Assembly: GCA_949051815.1 (NCBI GenBank)
Contig: CARQVR010000001.1
Coordinates: forward strand, 62,001-126,000
Direction of reading: 5' to 3'
DNA length: 64,000 nucleotides
From: an uncultured Lachnospiraceae bacterium
Lineage (GTDB): Bacteria > Bacillota > Clostridia > Lachnospirales > Lachnospiraceae
Under the pieces are notes generated by a model. The model was not told where the DNA came from. It did no database searches and saw only the letters and a list, made by a program, of their open reading frames with translations. Positions 53,530 through 60,929 of the stretch are shown here, one piece after another; position 1 is the stretch's first letter; each line of letters begins with the position of its first letter. The position numbers and the translations under genes are program-made.

Positions 53530-53608
53530 ATTTCATTCCTCATCGTTTCATCCGGCAGGCCACCGCCCGAAAATCCGCATCCCGGGCGCTTTTCCTCCGG
53601 CCTGATCG

Positions 53609-54862
53609 TTATAGCAGGTAGCTGTAAGCCATATAAACATAAATCGCCATATAGATCACATTTGGTATGCAGGCCGCACCGACCTGAAAGAGAATCTTCC
53701 AGTCCCGCTCCGACACCGCCAGACAAAAAGTCGCCACGGCGAGCAGCAGGCAGACGAGAAACACCGAGATAGAACTGCACACCCCTGCCGTCATATTGAT
53801 GCTGACGAGCAGAATCCACATCCCCTTATCTGCCCGTTTATTTCTGACATCCTTGTCATATATTTGCAAAAATACCCAGAAGAGCGCCGGAATCACAAGC
53901 GCGCCCGCCACCGCCTTGCCCTGCCATGTACGGGTCAGAAAGAACGTCTCGTTGGTGTAGAGGGATACGTTTCCAAAGATCTGGAACATGGCCATGATAA
54001 CCATAAAAACCGGCAGATTTTCCCTGTGAAACACATCCCCGCCAGCTTTTTGCAAAGAGCCGTCCACATCCGCCTTTCTCCCGCCGTCCGGCACACGTTC
54101 CGCAAAGAGCGCGCGCCCGATCTCATAGTACAGAAGGCAGGTCAGCGGAATCAGCACAAGGGGCATCACCACATGGGACACAATCGTCGCGTGCACGCCC
54201 GCTCTCACGGAGACAAAGGCCACCCACATAGGAAAGACCGCCATCGCATGACGCACGTCCAGTCCTGTAGAGCCGCCCGTCAGCGGCAGAATGCGGTACA
54301 TCACCCCCGCCTCCTGCGCGATCAGCGACTCCACCACATAGTAGGCGTCGTCGCCGTCAAAGGAGGTAAAAGCCACCGCCTTATAGAGCTGAAAACCCAG
54401 CAGAAGGAAGAACAACAGCCACTCAATACCCGCGCCCGTAAAAAGCCTTTTTCCAACGGCAGCCGCAAGCGCTTTCGGTCCGCCCACATTTCCGACACTC
54501 TTGTCATCTTTAACCGTCCTGCTCTGCTTGCATCGTCCGGCGTTTTCCCCCTGCATTCCGGCCAAAAGCCCGGGCCTGCCCGCCCGTCCGTTCCGATACA
54601 AAAGTACGACGCCCGACGCCGCGCCAAGAAGCGTAAGCACCGTAAAAGCTGCGGAGGCCGCCCTGAAATTATCATATTCCACCCAAAGGACCGCCGGTAC
54701 CGCCGCAATCTCAAAGAGCGCCCACATGCCGAAGTACCCGGAAAGCAGCACGAAGCCCGGGCTTCTTTTTTCCGCCGATATAAAGTTTGCAGGGATCAGC
54801 CCGATACAGAAGGGGATCACCAGAAGCCAGAAAATCAAACTGATTACAGCCAGCATAGACAC
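53609..54862 (-). CDS. DUF6077-type polytopic membrane protein
   Basis: A 417-residue protein with about ten membrane helices. It carries FTSFDGDDAYYVVESLIAQE after a helix, and NETFFLTRTWQGKAVAGAL, both typical of this glycosyltransferase-C-like family. A hydrophilic loop rich in Lys, Arg and Gly (about 90-130) lies inside. The acidic DGDDAYY loop after a helix recalls the catalytic loop of GT-C enzymes, so lipid-linked sugar transfer outside the membrane is possible (inference). It is followed by a smaller membrane protein gene and the MBOAT gene in the same direction. Confidence 0.78.
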   Translation of the reverse strand: MSMLAVISLIFWLLVIPFCIGLIPANFISAEKRSPGFVLLSGYFGMWALFEIAAVPAVLWVEYDNFRAASAAFTVLTLLGAASGVVLLYRNGRAGRPGLLAGMQGENAGRCKQSRTVKDDKSVGNVGGPKALAAAVGKRLFTGAGIEWLLFFLLLGFQLYKAVAFTSFDGDDAYYVVESLIAQEAGVMYRILPLTGGSTGLDVRHAMAVFPMWVAFVSVRAGVHATIVSHVVMPLVLIPLTCLLYYEIGRALFAERVPDGGRKADVDGSLQKAGGDVFHRENLPVFMVIMAMFQIFGNVSLYTNETFFLTRTWQGKAVAGALVIPALFWVFLQIYDKDVRNKRADKGMWILLVSINMTAGVCSSISVFLVCLLLAVATFCLAVSERDWKILFQVGAACIPNVIYMAIYVYMAYSYLL

Positions 54863-54881
54863 GCCTCTTTCTTTTTATATA

Positions 54882-55090
54882 CAATAGGTAATTGCGAAAC
54901 TCATCAAATCATGGCTTCTATTGTGCAAATAGTATAATTATAAGCAGACCCTTGTAAAACGCCGGCACTTGGCGAGGTTTTTTCGAGCCTAGCGCCGCTG
55001 CGTTTGGAACGGAGCGAAAGCGAGTCTGCGTTGATTATACTATTTGTGCAAATTCAACAATCTTAAAAGAGTTTCGCAATTGCCTGTTTA
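54882..55090 (+). repeat. Structured intergenic repeat family B, copy 3
   Basis: The outer arms AATTGCGAAACTC and their perfect complement (55069-55081) sit in a longer match to the outer arms of copy 1. The middle arms AAATAGTATAAT/ATTATACTATTT differ from the other copies but pair perfectly. The core keeps the ACTTGGCGAGGTT...AGCCTAGCGCC hairpin and ends in a GC-GAAA-GC tetraloop where the others have GCAA. It lies in the divergent gap of 387 bases between the DUF6077 gene and the flavoprotein gene. Confidence 0.85.
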
Positions 55091-55173
55091 TTACACAATC
55101 ATGAATCAAGTATGAAACAGGATAATATTCAGTAATACTATAGCATATACCATCTTATTTTTCCACATTCCCG

Positions 55174-55202
55174 TGTACATCCCCGCCCAAACATGATATA
55201 AT
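55174..55202 (+). promoter_or_regulatory. Extended -10 promoter for the flavoprotein gene
   Basis: TGNTATAAT (55194-55202) is a perfect extended -10. TGTACA lies 17 bases upstream as a partial -35. The start codon is 48 bases downstream and has GAGG ahead of it. Confidence 0.7.
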
Positions 55203-55249
55203 AGCCGCTATAGAAAAAGCACGAGGCAGAAAAAATAACGAGGTATCGC

Positions 55250-56845
55250 ATGAAAAATGTATTTGTGATCGGCGCAGGACCTGCAGGTCTGACCGCCGCC
55301 TACGAACTGCTCAGACAGGATCAGAATAAAGAATACAAGGTCACGGTGCTGGAGGAATCCGACGCCATGGGCGGTATCTCAAAAACCGTCAACTACAAGG
55401 GAAACCGTATGGACATGGGCGGACACCGCTTTTTCTCCAAAGTGCCGGAGGTAAACGAATGGTGGGAACACATGCTGCCCACACAGGGGTCGCCCACCTA
55501 CGACGACATCGTACTGCACCGCGAAATGACGCTTTCCCCCGGAGGACCGGATCCCGAGAAGGAAGACCGCGTGATGCTCCGCAGACATCGTGTGTCACGC
55601 ATCTATTTTAACCAGAAATTTTTCGACTATCCGATCTCCCTGAAACCGGAGACCTTTATCAACATGGGCTTTCTCGCCACCATGCAGGCGGGTGTAAGCT
55701 ATCTGGCCTCCATGATTCACAAGCGGCCCGAAAATTCCCTGGAGGACTTTTATGTAAACCGATTTGGCAAAAAACTGTACTCCATGTTTTTTGAAAATTA
55801 TACGGAAAACCTGTGGGGGAGACACCCTTCCGAAATCGCTCCCGACTGGGGCGCACAGCGGGCAAAGGGGCTGTCCATCGCCTCCATCCTGAAGGATGTC
55901 TTCTCAAAAATGCTGCCCGGAAAGAAAAACCGGGAGGTGGAGACTTCCCTGATTGAAGAGTTCAGCTATCCCAAGCTCGGTCCCGGCCAGCTCTGGGAAG
56001 TGACCGCAGACAAAATCAAAGAGCTTGGCGGAGAGATCCTCTGCCACAGCAAGGCCGTAAAGCTCCACAAAGACGAAAATAACCGCATTACCGCCATCAC
56101 CTACGAGACGCCGGAGGGCGAAGTGACCGCCAATGGCGATATTTTCATTTCTTCCATGCCCGTAAAGGATCTGGTGGCAGGGTTAAACGACGTGCCAAAG
56201 GCAGAAGCCGAAATCGCCGCAGGACTTCCCTACCGCGACTACATGACCGTGGGGCTCCTGCTGCCGAAGCTGAACCTGAAAAACAGGACGAACCTGAAAA
56301 CCATAGGCAATATCGTGCCGGACTGCTGGATTTATGTGCATGACAGAACGGTGCGGCTGGGAAGATTCCAGATCTATAACAACTGGTCTCCCTACATGGT
56401 GCGCGACTTAGACCACACGATATGGATCGGTCTGGAGTATTTTGTCTCCGAGGGGGATCAGTATTGGACGATGTCCGACGAGGATTTCACCCGCTTTGCG
56501 GTGAAAGAGATTGTCAGCATGGGGCTGATCGACAAGCCCTCCGATGTGATGGACTCCCATGTGGAGCGGGTGAAAAAAGCATATCCCGCCTACTTTGACA
56601 CCTACAAGGATATGGATAAGCTGACCGCATACCTGAAATCCATCGACAATCTCTACTGCGTGGGCAGAAACGGCCAGCACCGTTACAATAACATCGACCA
56701 CTCCATGATGACCTCCTTCGAGACCGTGAAAAACATTCTGGGCGGCATTTCCTCCAAGGATAATATCTGGAATGTCAACACGGAAAAAACCTACCACGAA
56801 GAGGTAAAGAAGGAGGCGCCGGCGGACCAGATCGAGGTCGACTGA
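55250..56845 (+). CDS. FAD-dependent oxidoreductase, UDP-galactopyranose-mutase-like
   Basis: A 531-residue soluble protein. The N-terminal FAD loop is VFVIGAGPAGLTAAYELL, with VLEESDAMGGISKTV and MDMGGHRFFSK. NLWGRHPSEIAPDWGAQRAKG and the late LYCVGRNGQHRYNNIDHSMM place it among the NAD(P)/FAD-dependent oxidoreductases related to UDP-galactopyranose mutase and amine oxidases. In sugar clusters such proteins interconvert pyranose and furanose forms, so it may supply a furanose to the polysaccharide (inference). It stands alone on the plus strand with its own promoter. Confidence 0.82.
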   Translation: MKNVFVIGAGPAGLTAAYELLRQDQNKEYKVTVLEESDAMGGISKTVNYKGNRMDMGGHRFFSKVPEVNEWWEHMLPTQGSPTYDDIVLHREMTLSPGGPDPEKEDRVMLRRHRVSRIYFNQKFFDYPISLKPETFINMGFLATMQAGVSYLASMIHKRPENSLEDFYVNRFGKKLYSMFFENYTENLWGRHPSEIAPDWGAQRAKGLSIASILKDVFSKMLPGKKNREVETSLIEEFSYPKLGPGQLWEVTADKIKELGGEILCHSKAVKLHKDENNRITAITYETPEGEVTANGDIFISSMPVKDLVAGLNDVPKAEAEIAAGLPYRDYMTVGLLLPKLNLKNRTNLKTIGNIVPDCWIYVHDRTVRLGRFQIYNNWSPYMVRDLDHTIWIGLEYFVSEGDQYWTMSDEDFTRFAVKEIVSMGLIDKPSDVMDSHVERVKKAYPAYFDTYKDMDKLTAYLKSIDNLYCVGRNGQHRYNNIDHSMMTSFETVKNILGGISSKDNIWNVNTEKTYHEEVKKEAPADQIEVD

Positions 56846-56851
56846 CTCACT

Positions 56852-56945
56852 GCTGTCCGTTTTGGCGGCGGCACCAAAGACGCAGCCAGCGTCCCTGACA
56901 GATGCGCCTACTGAGCTATCGGCTGTCCGTTTTAGCGGTGGCGGC
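56852..56945. repeat. Imperfect direct repeat around a tRNA-like fragment
   Basis: GCTGTCCGTTTT occurs at 56852 and 56922 and extends to about 20 bases with two mismatches. Between the copies the minus strand reads GATAGCTCAGTAGGCGC, which resembles the 5' half of a tRNA (T8, A9 and D-arm), but no full cloverleaf follows. The second copy includes the stop codon of the permease gene. It may be the scar of a tRNA-targeted insertion or a chance match. Confidence 0.35.
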
Positions 56946-58050
56946 TCTGCATCCGCTGCAGCAGGGCGCTTATCAGAATCAGAATCACGGTGTAAACAGC
57001 CATTTCATATAAGTAACGTGTGTTATGAATAGATTGCAGATAGTACCAGGGCGGGAGTAATCGTTTTCCCGCCCTGAAATTCTGCAGATTCAAAAACACA
57101 GGACAAAGCGCCAGCATCGCCGCCAGAAGCGGCAGAAAAATCATCCCCAGTCTCCCGGGCGTGCGGCAAAGCATCCGCAGGAGATTCGAGAAAGCGAGAA
57201 CGCAGACCGCAAAAACCGCGCAGACCGCTACCTCTCTTTTCCAGTCCGTAAACACCCCCGCCAGCTTACAGGATAAAAGCAGCACAACCGCCGCGTCCAG
57301 AAGAAAAACCGCACCCGCGGTATAGGACGCCAAAAGGCGTTTGGTCACGGGAACACGCCCGTAGACGCCGCGCTCTTCGTCCTGCATGAAATAGAGCGAA
57401 GCCGCCAGCCCCACAAAGGTAAACCACAGGGCCAGAATCCCCCTGAGAGGCGCCTGCACATAAGTAAAATCTTCCGCTTCCCCAGGCGTCTCATCGGGAT
57501 ATACCATCTGAAACAGGCTCCCCTCCACCGCCACGCTGTCATAAATCCGGCGAAGCGCCCCGTCTGTCATTTCCGTAATTCCCAGTTCCTCCCGCACATA
57601 ACTCTCATAAACCGCATAGGAAAAGGAGGGGTAAATGGCGGATGCCAGAATTTCCCGTCCAAGAATGAGCGCCACGCTGTCCTTTCGTTCCACCACCGTC
57701 ACCACCGGACGCACTCTCCGTTTTCCCGCAAGCGCCCCGATCTGTTCCGACAAATCCTCCGAAAAAATCCATGCGGCATCCGCCTGCCCGGTTTCCACCA
57801 TGATCCGCGCCTCCTCTTCGTCCCCGCAGGACAGATAGCGCAGAACGCCCCTTTCATCCAGCAGTCTTTCGGATATCTCCTGCGCGGCTGCGTCCCCCTC
57901 AGGCAGATACAGCGCAATCGTAGCGATTCCCGCGGCCTCCCCAGCAAGCCGTCCGACGCCTGCCGAAAGCAGGGGCGCCAGACAGAGCATCAAGAGAAAG
58001 CTGTATCTTTTCAACAGCCTTTTCTGCAATAGCATAAACCTTACAAGCAT
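56932..58050 (-). CDS. ABC-2 type membrane permease
   Basis: About 372 residues. One N-terminal helix (FLLMLCLAPLLSAGVGRLA) precedes an extracellular domain of about 170 residues, then five C-terminal helices (GILALWFTFVGLAASLYF, VFLLDAAVVLLLSCKLAGV and others). This is the ABC2_membrane_3 layout. It resembles the partial permease at 62999, and the two probably belonged to one exporter. No ATPase gene is in the window. The start at 58050 follows GGGGGGAGGTGAATGTACGG; the frame extends to 58170 but would overlap the AAA+ gene. Confidence 0.8.
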   Translation of the reverse strand: MLVRFMLLQKRLLKRYSFLLMLCLAPLLSAGVGRLAGEAAGIATIALYLPEGDAAAQEISERLLDERGVLRYLSCGDEEEARIMVETGQADAAWIFSEDLSEQIGALAGKRRVRPVVTVVERKDSVALILGREILASAIYPSFSYAVYESYVREELGITEMTDGALRRIYDSVAVEGSLFQMVYPDETPGEAEDFTYVQAPLRGILALWFTFVGLAASLYFMQDEERGVYGRVPVTKRLLASYTAGAVFLLDAAVVLLLSCKLAGVFTDWKREVAVCAVFAVCVLAFSNLLRMLCRTPGRLGMIFLPLLAAMLALCPVFLNLQNFRAGKRLLPPWYYLQSIHNTRYLYEMAVYTVILILISALLQRMQSRHR

Positions 58051-58166
58051 CCGTACATTCACCTCCCCCCCAGATCGACTGAATAGACTTAATATGATTT
58101 CCATTTTTACACGCAGCAAAACATATCCATGGCTCTTTTCTCGTTTGAGCCGTTTACGGGAACATA

Positions 58167-59288
58167 TCAACTATCCGCAGTTTCATCAAATACAAAAGGG
58201 AAGTCTTCCAGTTTAATCGTCGACAATTCCGCACTTCCCGGATTAGCTATATTTATCACCCGTCTCGCGTGATTCATAACCAAATCATCATAAAGATTTC
58301 TTACTAATCTGCCGTTCGCGAAATTCTCGTCCCTGGTTGATATCTGTTGTTCAAAATACAAATGAACCTTTTCTTTTGCCTCTTCGTCCAAAATGTAGTC
58401 ATTATTCATACACATAGAGGCCAGGATCTTTTCCAGTTCATCCGGACTGTAGTCATCAAATTCTATAAATGTATTAAATCGAGACCTCAAGCCCGGATTA
58501 GATTCAAAAAACTTGTTCATAGGCTCTGTATATCCCGCAACAATCACAACCAGATCTTCTCTGTAATCTTCCAAAGCCTTGGTCAATTCTGTTAAGCATT
58601 CTCTGCCGTAAGAATCGGCATGATCATTTTCCGTAATACTATAAGCTTCATCTATAAACAGAACACCGCCTTTGGCTTGCTCAATAACCTTTTTTACCTT
58701 GAGTGCCGTTTGTCCCTGATATCCGGCAATTAAATCTGTTCTCGAAACCTCAACAAAATGCCCCTTTGAAAGCAATCCAATACGCTTATAAATTCTGCCC
58801 ACGATGCGAGCCACCGTTGTTTTTCCTGTTCCCGGATTTCCGGTAAATGCAAGATGTAATGTATTTTTTGCTGAATGAAGATTTTTCTCACGACGCATTT
58901 TTTGAATTTTCTGATATACAATCAAATCCTGGACTTTATTCTTTACTTTTTCCAAACCTACAAGCGCATTCAGTTCATCTATTAAATCATGGAGTGTTCG
59001 TGTATCCTCCTCTGTCTCTTCTATCGACTTACAAATCCCTTGTATGGTCGAATAACCATAAAACTCGATTAAACCGGAATTAACTACCTGTGCAACCCTT
59101 TTAACCTCAATCTCGTGTTCAGGATCATCAACTGCCTCTGAAATTTTTCTAAGAAGTGCAATTGTAGCCAATTTACTGTTATCCTCTACAATCATAGCCG
59201 CCAACTTGGTTATTTCCCCACAAGCATCCATGACCGCATCTAATTTAGACGCATTATTCATTAGAGCATGTCCATACTTATCCATCAT
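58167..59288 (-). CDS. AAA+ ATPase of the CbbX/SpoVK type
   Basis: A 373-residue protein. Residues 1-105 are helical and unfamiliar. The AAA+ module (105-365) has LVGLEKVKNKVQDLI, Walker A GNPGTGKT (150-157), the pore-loop region DLIAGYQGQTALKV (about 185-198), Walker B GGVLFIDEAYS (207-217), sensor 1 VVIVAGY, and arginine-finger LRSRF (267-271). CbbX/SpoVK relatives form hexamers that remodel partner proteins, often by pulling on an exposed tail. Its ATG overlaps the stop of the coiled-coil gene (ATGA), so the two are translationally coupled. The partner is probably encoded in the same operon. Confidence 0.92.
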   Translation of the reverse strand: MMDKYGHALMNNASKLDAVMDACGEITKLAAMIVEDNSKLATIALLRKISEAVDDPEHEIEVKRVAQVVNSGLIEFYGYSTIQGICKSIEETEEDTRTLHDLIDELNALVGLEKVKNKVQDLIVYQKIQKMRREKNLHSAKNTLHLAFTGNPGTGKTTVARIVGRIYKRIGLLSKGHFVEVSRTDLIAGYQGQTALKVKKVIEQAKGGVLFIDEAYSITENDHADSYGRECLTELTKALEDYREDLVVIVAGYTEPMNKFFESNPGLRSRFNTFIEFDDYSPDELEKILASMCMNNDYILDEEAKEKVHLYFEQQISTRDENFANGRLVRNLYDDLVMNHARRVINIANPGSAELSTIKLEDFPFVFDETADS

Positions 59289-60490
59289 ATCCCCTTCATA
59301 AGAAGTAAAATCAACTCAATAATTGCAAGTCCTGCCGAGCCTCCGGCAATCCAATACGCATATTTAACTTTCTTTGTTAAAGACCCAATAGCTGCATTGA
59401 TTGTCTGTGCCGTGTCTGCAATATTCTTATCCACTTCTTCCTTATTTTTCTGAATAGCAGCAGCAAGACTCTCATCTTTTCTTTCACTCTCAATAAGCTG
59501 AGATGTATGTTCCTTAACATCTTTCCATATGTTATCCACATCTTCCAAATGAGAAATGCTGCCCAATTTATCCCTATATTCCTTTAGGCCATTAATGTCA
59601 CTTTCATTTGAATCAATGCTCTCACGCATTTTCATATCAGCCTGAATCAACTCGTTCAATTTATCTGTGTGCGACTTACCTTCCTGTTCTACTCGGTTAA
59701 TACGAATTTGATGGTCTTCGGTCCGTTTCCAAGTCTCATCAATTTCCATTAAATGATTAAGTGCTGATACTTCCACTCTAAAAGTTTCTAACTCCGTAAT
59801 TAAGTTTCTGCTGTCAACCGCATATTTTTCTGCCTCAGCTAAATTTTTAAACAGCGTATCAATAAACTCTTTATGTTCCGCACCTGTTACAGCAAGCGTA
59901 ATCAATTCCTTTTGATGTATCTGGATATCCTCATTCATTTTCTCAATATTTGTCTTGCAAACGTCCAAGTCTTCACATATTATATCAATATCCGTTAAGT
60001 GCTTATAGTCCTCAAGTTTTTCCTTGAAGACTTTTAATGCAGTAACAATTTTTGAGATATTCGCCACACTTTTTTCTATTTCAGTCTGATGTGCATCCAG
60101 TTTTCTTTGTTGATTTTCAAGCTTTTCATTGTGCTGTTTTAGTATTCCTTGCTGTACTCTAACATCATTACTGGTTTTTTCTATAGCCTTAACGTTGGTA
60201 ACAATACTTGTAATATAATCCTTATCAAGGGCATCAAGAGCATTGTAAACTTCTCTGAACTCTTTAATCACTTTATTATTTATTGTATTAACTTCAATAA
60301 AATGTTTTTGGATTATTTCAAGTCTTTCATTCAACTCGGATCCGGTTACTTTATGCTTCCCCAGGCCAAAAAAACCGCCATTTTCTTTAACCTTTTTTAT
60401 TTTAAGTTCATCCTCTGTCTGCTCAGAGAACTCCTTTAATCGATTTTTTGCCTGTTCAAAGCTGTGCTTTTCAATTGCTATCTCATCCAT
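59285..60490 (-). CDS. Tail-anchored coiled-coil protein with internal repeats
   Basis: About 401 residues, almost entirely heptad-like and rich in Glu, Lys, Asn and Ile, ending in one membrane helix (YWIAGGSAGLAIIELILLLM) and three residues. The body should therefore face the cytoplasm. About 75-residue units recur, beginning near residues 89, 167, 249 and 317; examples are HLTDIDIICEDL, HLMEIDETWKRT and HLEDVDNIWKDV. A Gly-rich GGFFGLGKHK lies near the N-terminus. No family is recognised. The start at 60490 has AGGGG eight to nine bases upstream. Confidence 0.85.
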   Translation of the reverse strand: MDEIAIEKHSFEQAKNRLKEFSEQTEDELKIKKVKENGGFFGLGKHKVTGSELNERLEIIQKHFIEVNTINNKVIKEFREVYNALDALDKDYITSIVTNVKAIEKTSNDVRVQQGILKQHNEKLENQQRKLDAHQTEIEKSVANISKIVTALKVFKEKLEDYKHLTDIDIICEDLDVCKTNIEKMNEDIQIHQKELITLAVTGAEHKEFIDTLFKNLAEAEKYAVDSRNLITELETFRVEVSALNHLMEIDETWKRTEDHQIRINRVEQEGKSHTDKLNELIQADMKMRESIDSNESDINGLKEYRDKLGSISHLEDVDNIWKDVKEHTSQLIESERKDESLAAAIQKNKEEVDKNIADTAQTINAAIGSLTKKVKYAYWIAGGSAGLAIIELILLLMKGI

Positions 60491-60501
60491 ACTCTGCACC
60501 C

Positions 60502-60915
60502 CTACTTTAGTAAATCATCCAACTCATCTGAAATCGAATCTGCCTCTTTCATAACCGAAACAGCTTCACTGTCGATAACCGTTTCCTTATTTTTGTCTTT
60601 TTCGTTCCTATCTTTTTCACCCGAAAAACCTTCTGCAAAATCTTCCATAATGTTACTGTATGCGTCTTTCATTATTTCACCAGCTTCCGTGTGTCTTTCA
60701 TAAACAGCCTGTACATTTTCACTCTTAGCCTGATACATTTCCTCCACAACGTCTGAGCTTCGCGAAATCTCTTCCTCTCCAAGTCTGTGGTCAAAATCCA
60801 TCTTTTCATTTACCGGCCCAGATGCAGTATTCCTAAATTTTTCTCTCCTGCACCACCAATAAACACCACTTGCGGCTAATCCAACCGCGAAAGCATAAAT
60901 GAACAGTTTTTTCAT
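60502..60915 (-). CDS. Small membrane protein sharing a C-terminal tail with the large island protein
   Basis: About 137 residues. One N-terminal helix (LFIYAFAVGLAASGVYWWC) is followed by a charged tail. The segment RHTEAGEIMKDAYSNIMEDF and the terminal ELDDLLK match the end of the protein at 60930 (18 of 25 positions identical across the core). No family is recognised. GGAGGAGAATGATA precedes the ATG at 60915. It lies 11 bases before the coiled-coil gene start and is surely in the same operon. It may be a second client of the AAA+ ATPase (inference). Confidence 0.8.
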   Translation of the reverse strand: MKKLFIYAFAVGLAASGVYWWCRREKFRNTASGPVNEKMDFDHRLGEEEISRSSDVVEEMYQAKSENVQAVYERHTEAGEIMKDAYSNIMEDFAEGFSGEKDRNEKDKNKETVIDSEAVSVMKEADSISDELDDLLK

Positions 60916-60929
60916 TATCATTCTCCTCC

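Noticed and set aside
58167..59288. ClpX- or FtsH-type protease subunit
   Set aside because: There is no zinc domain, protease domain or ClpP-docking loop; the motifs fit the CbbX/SpoVK group.
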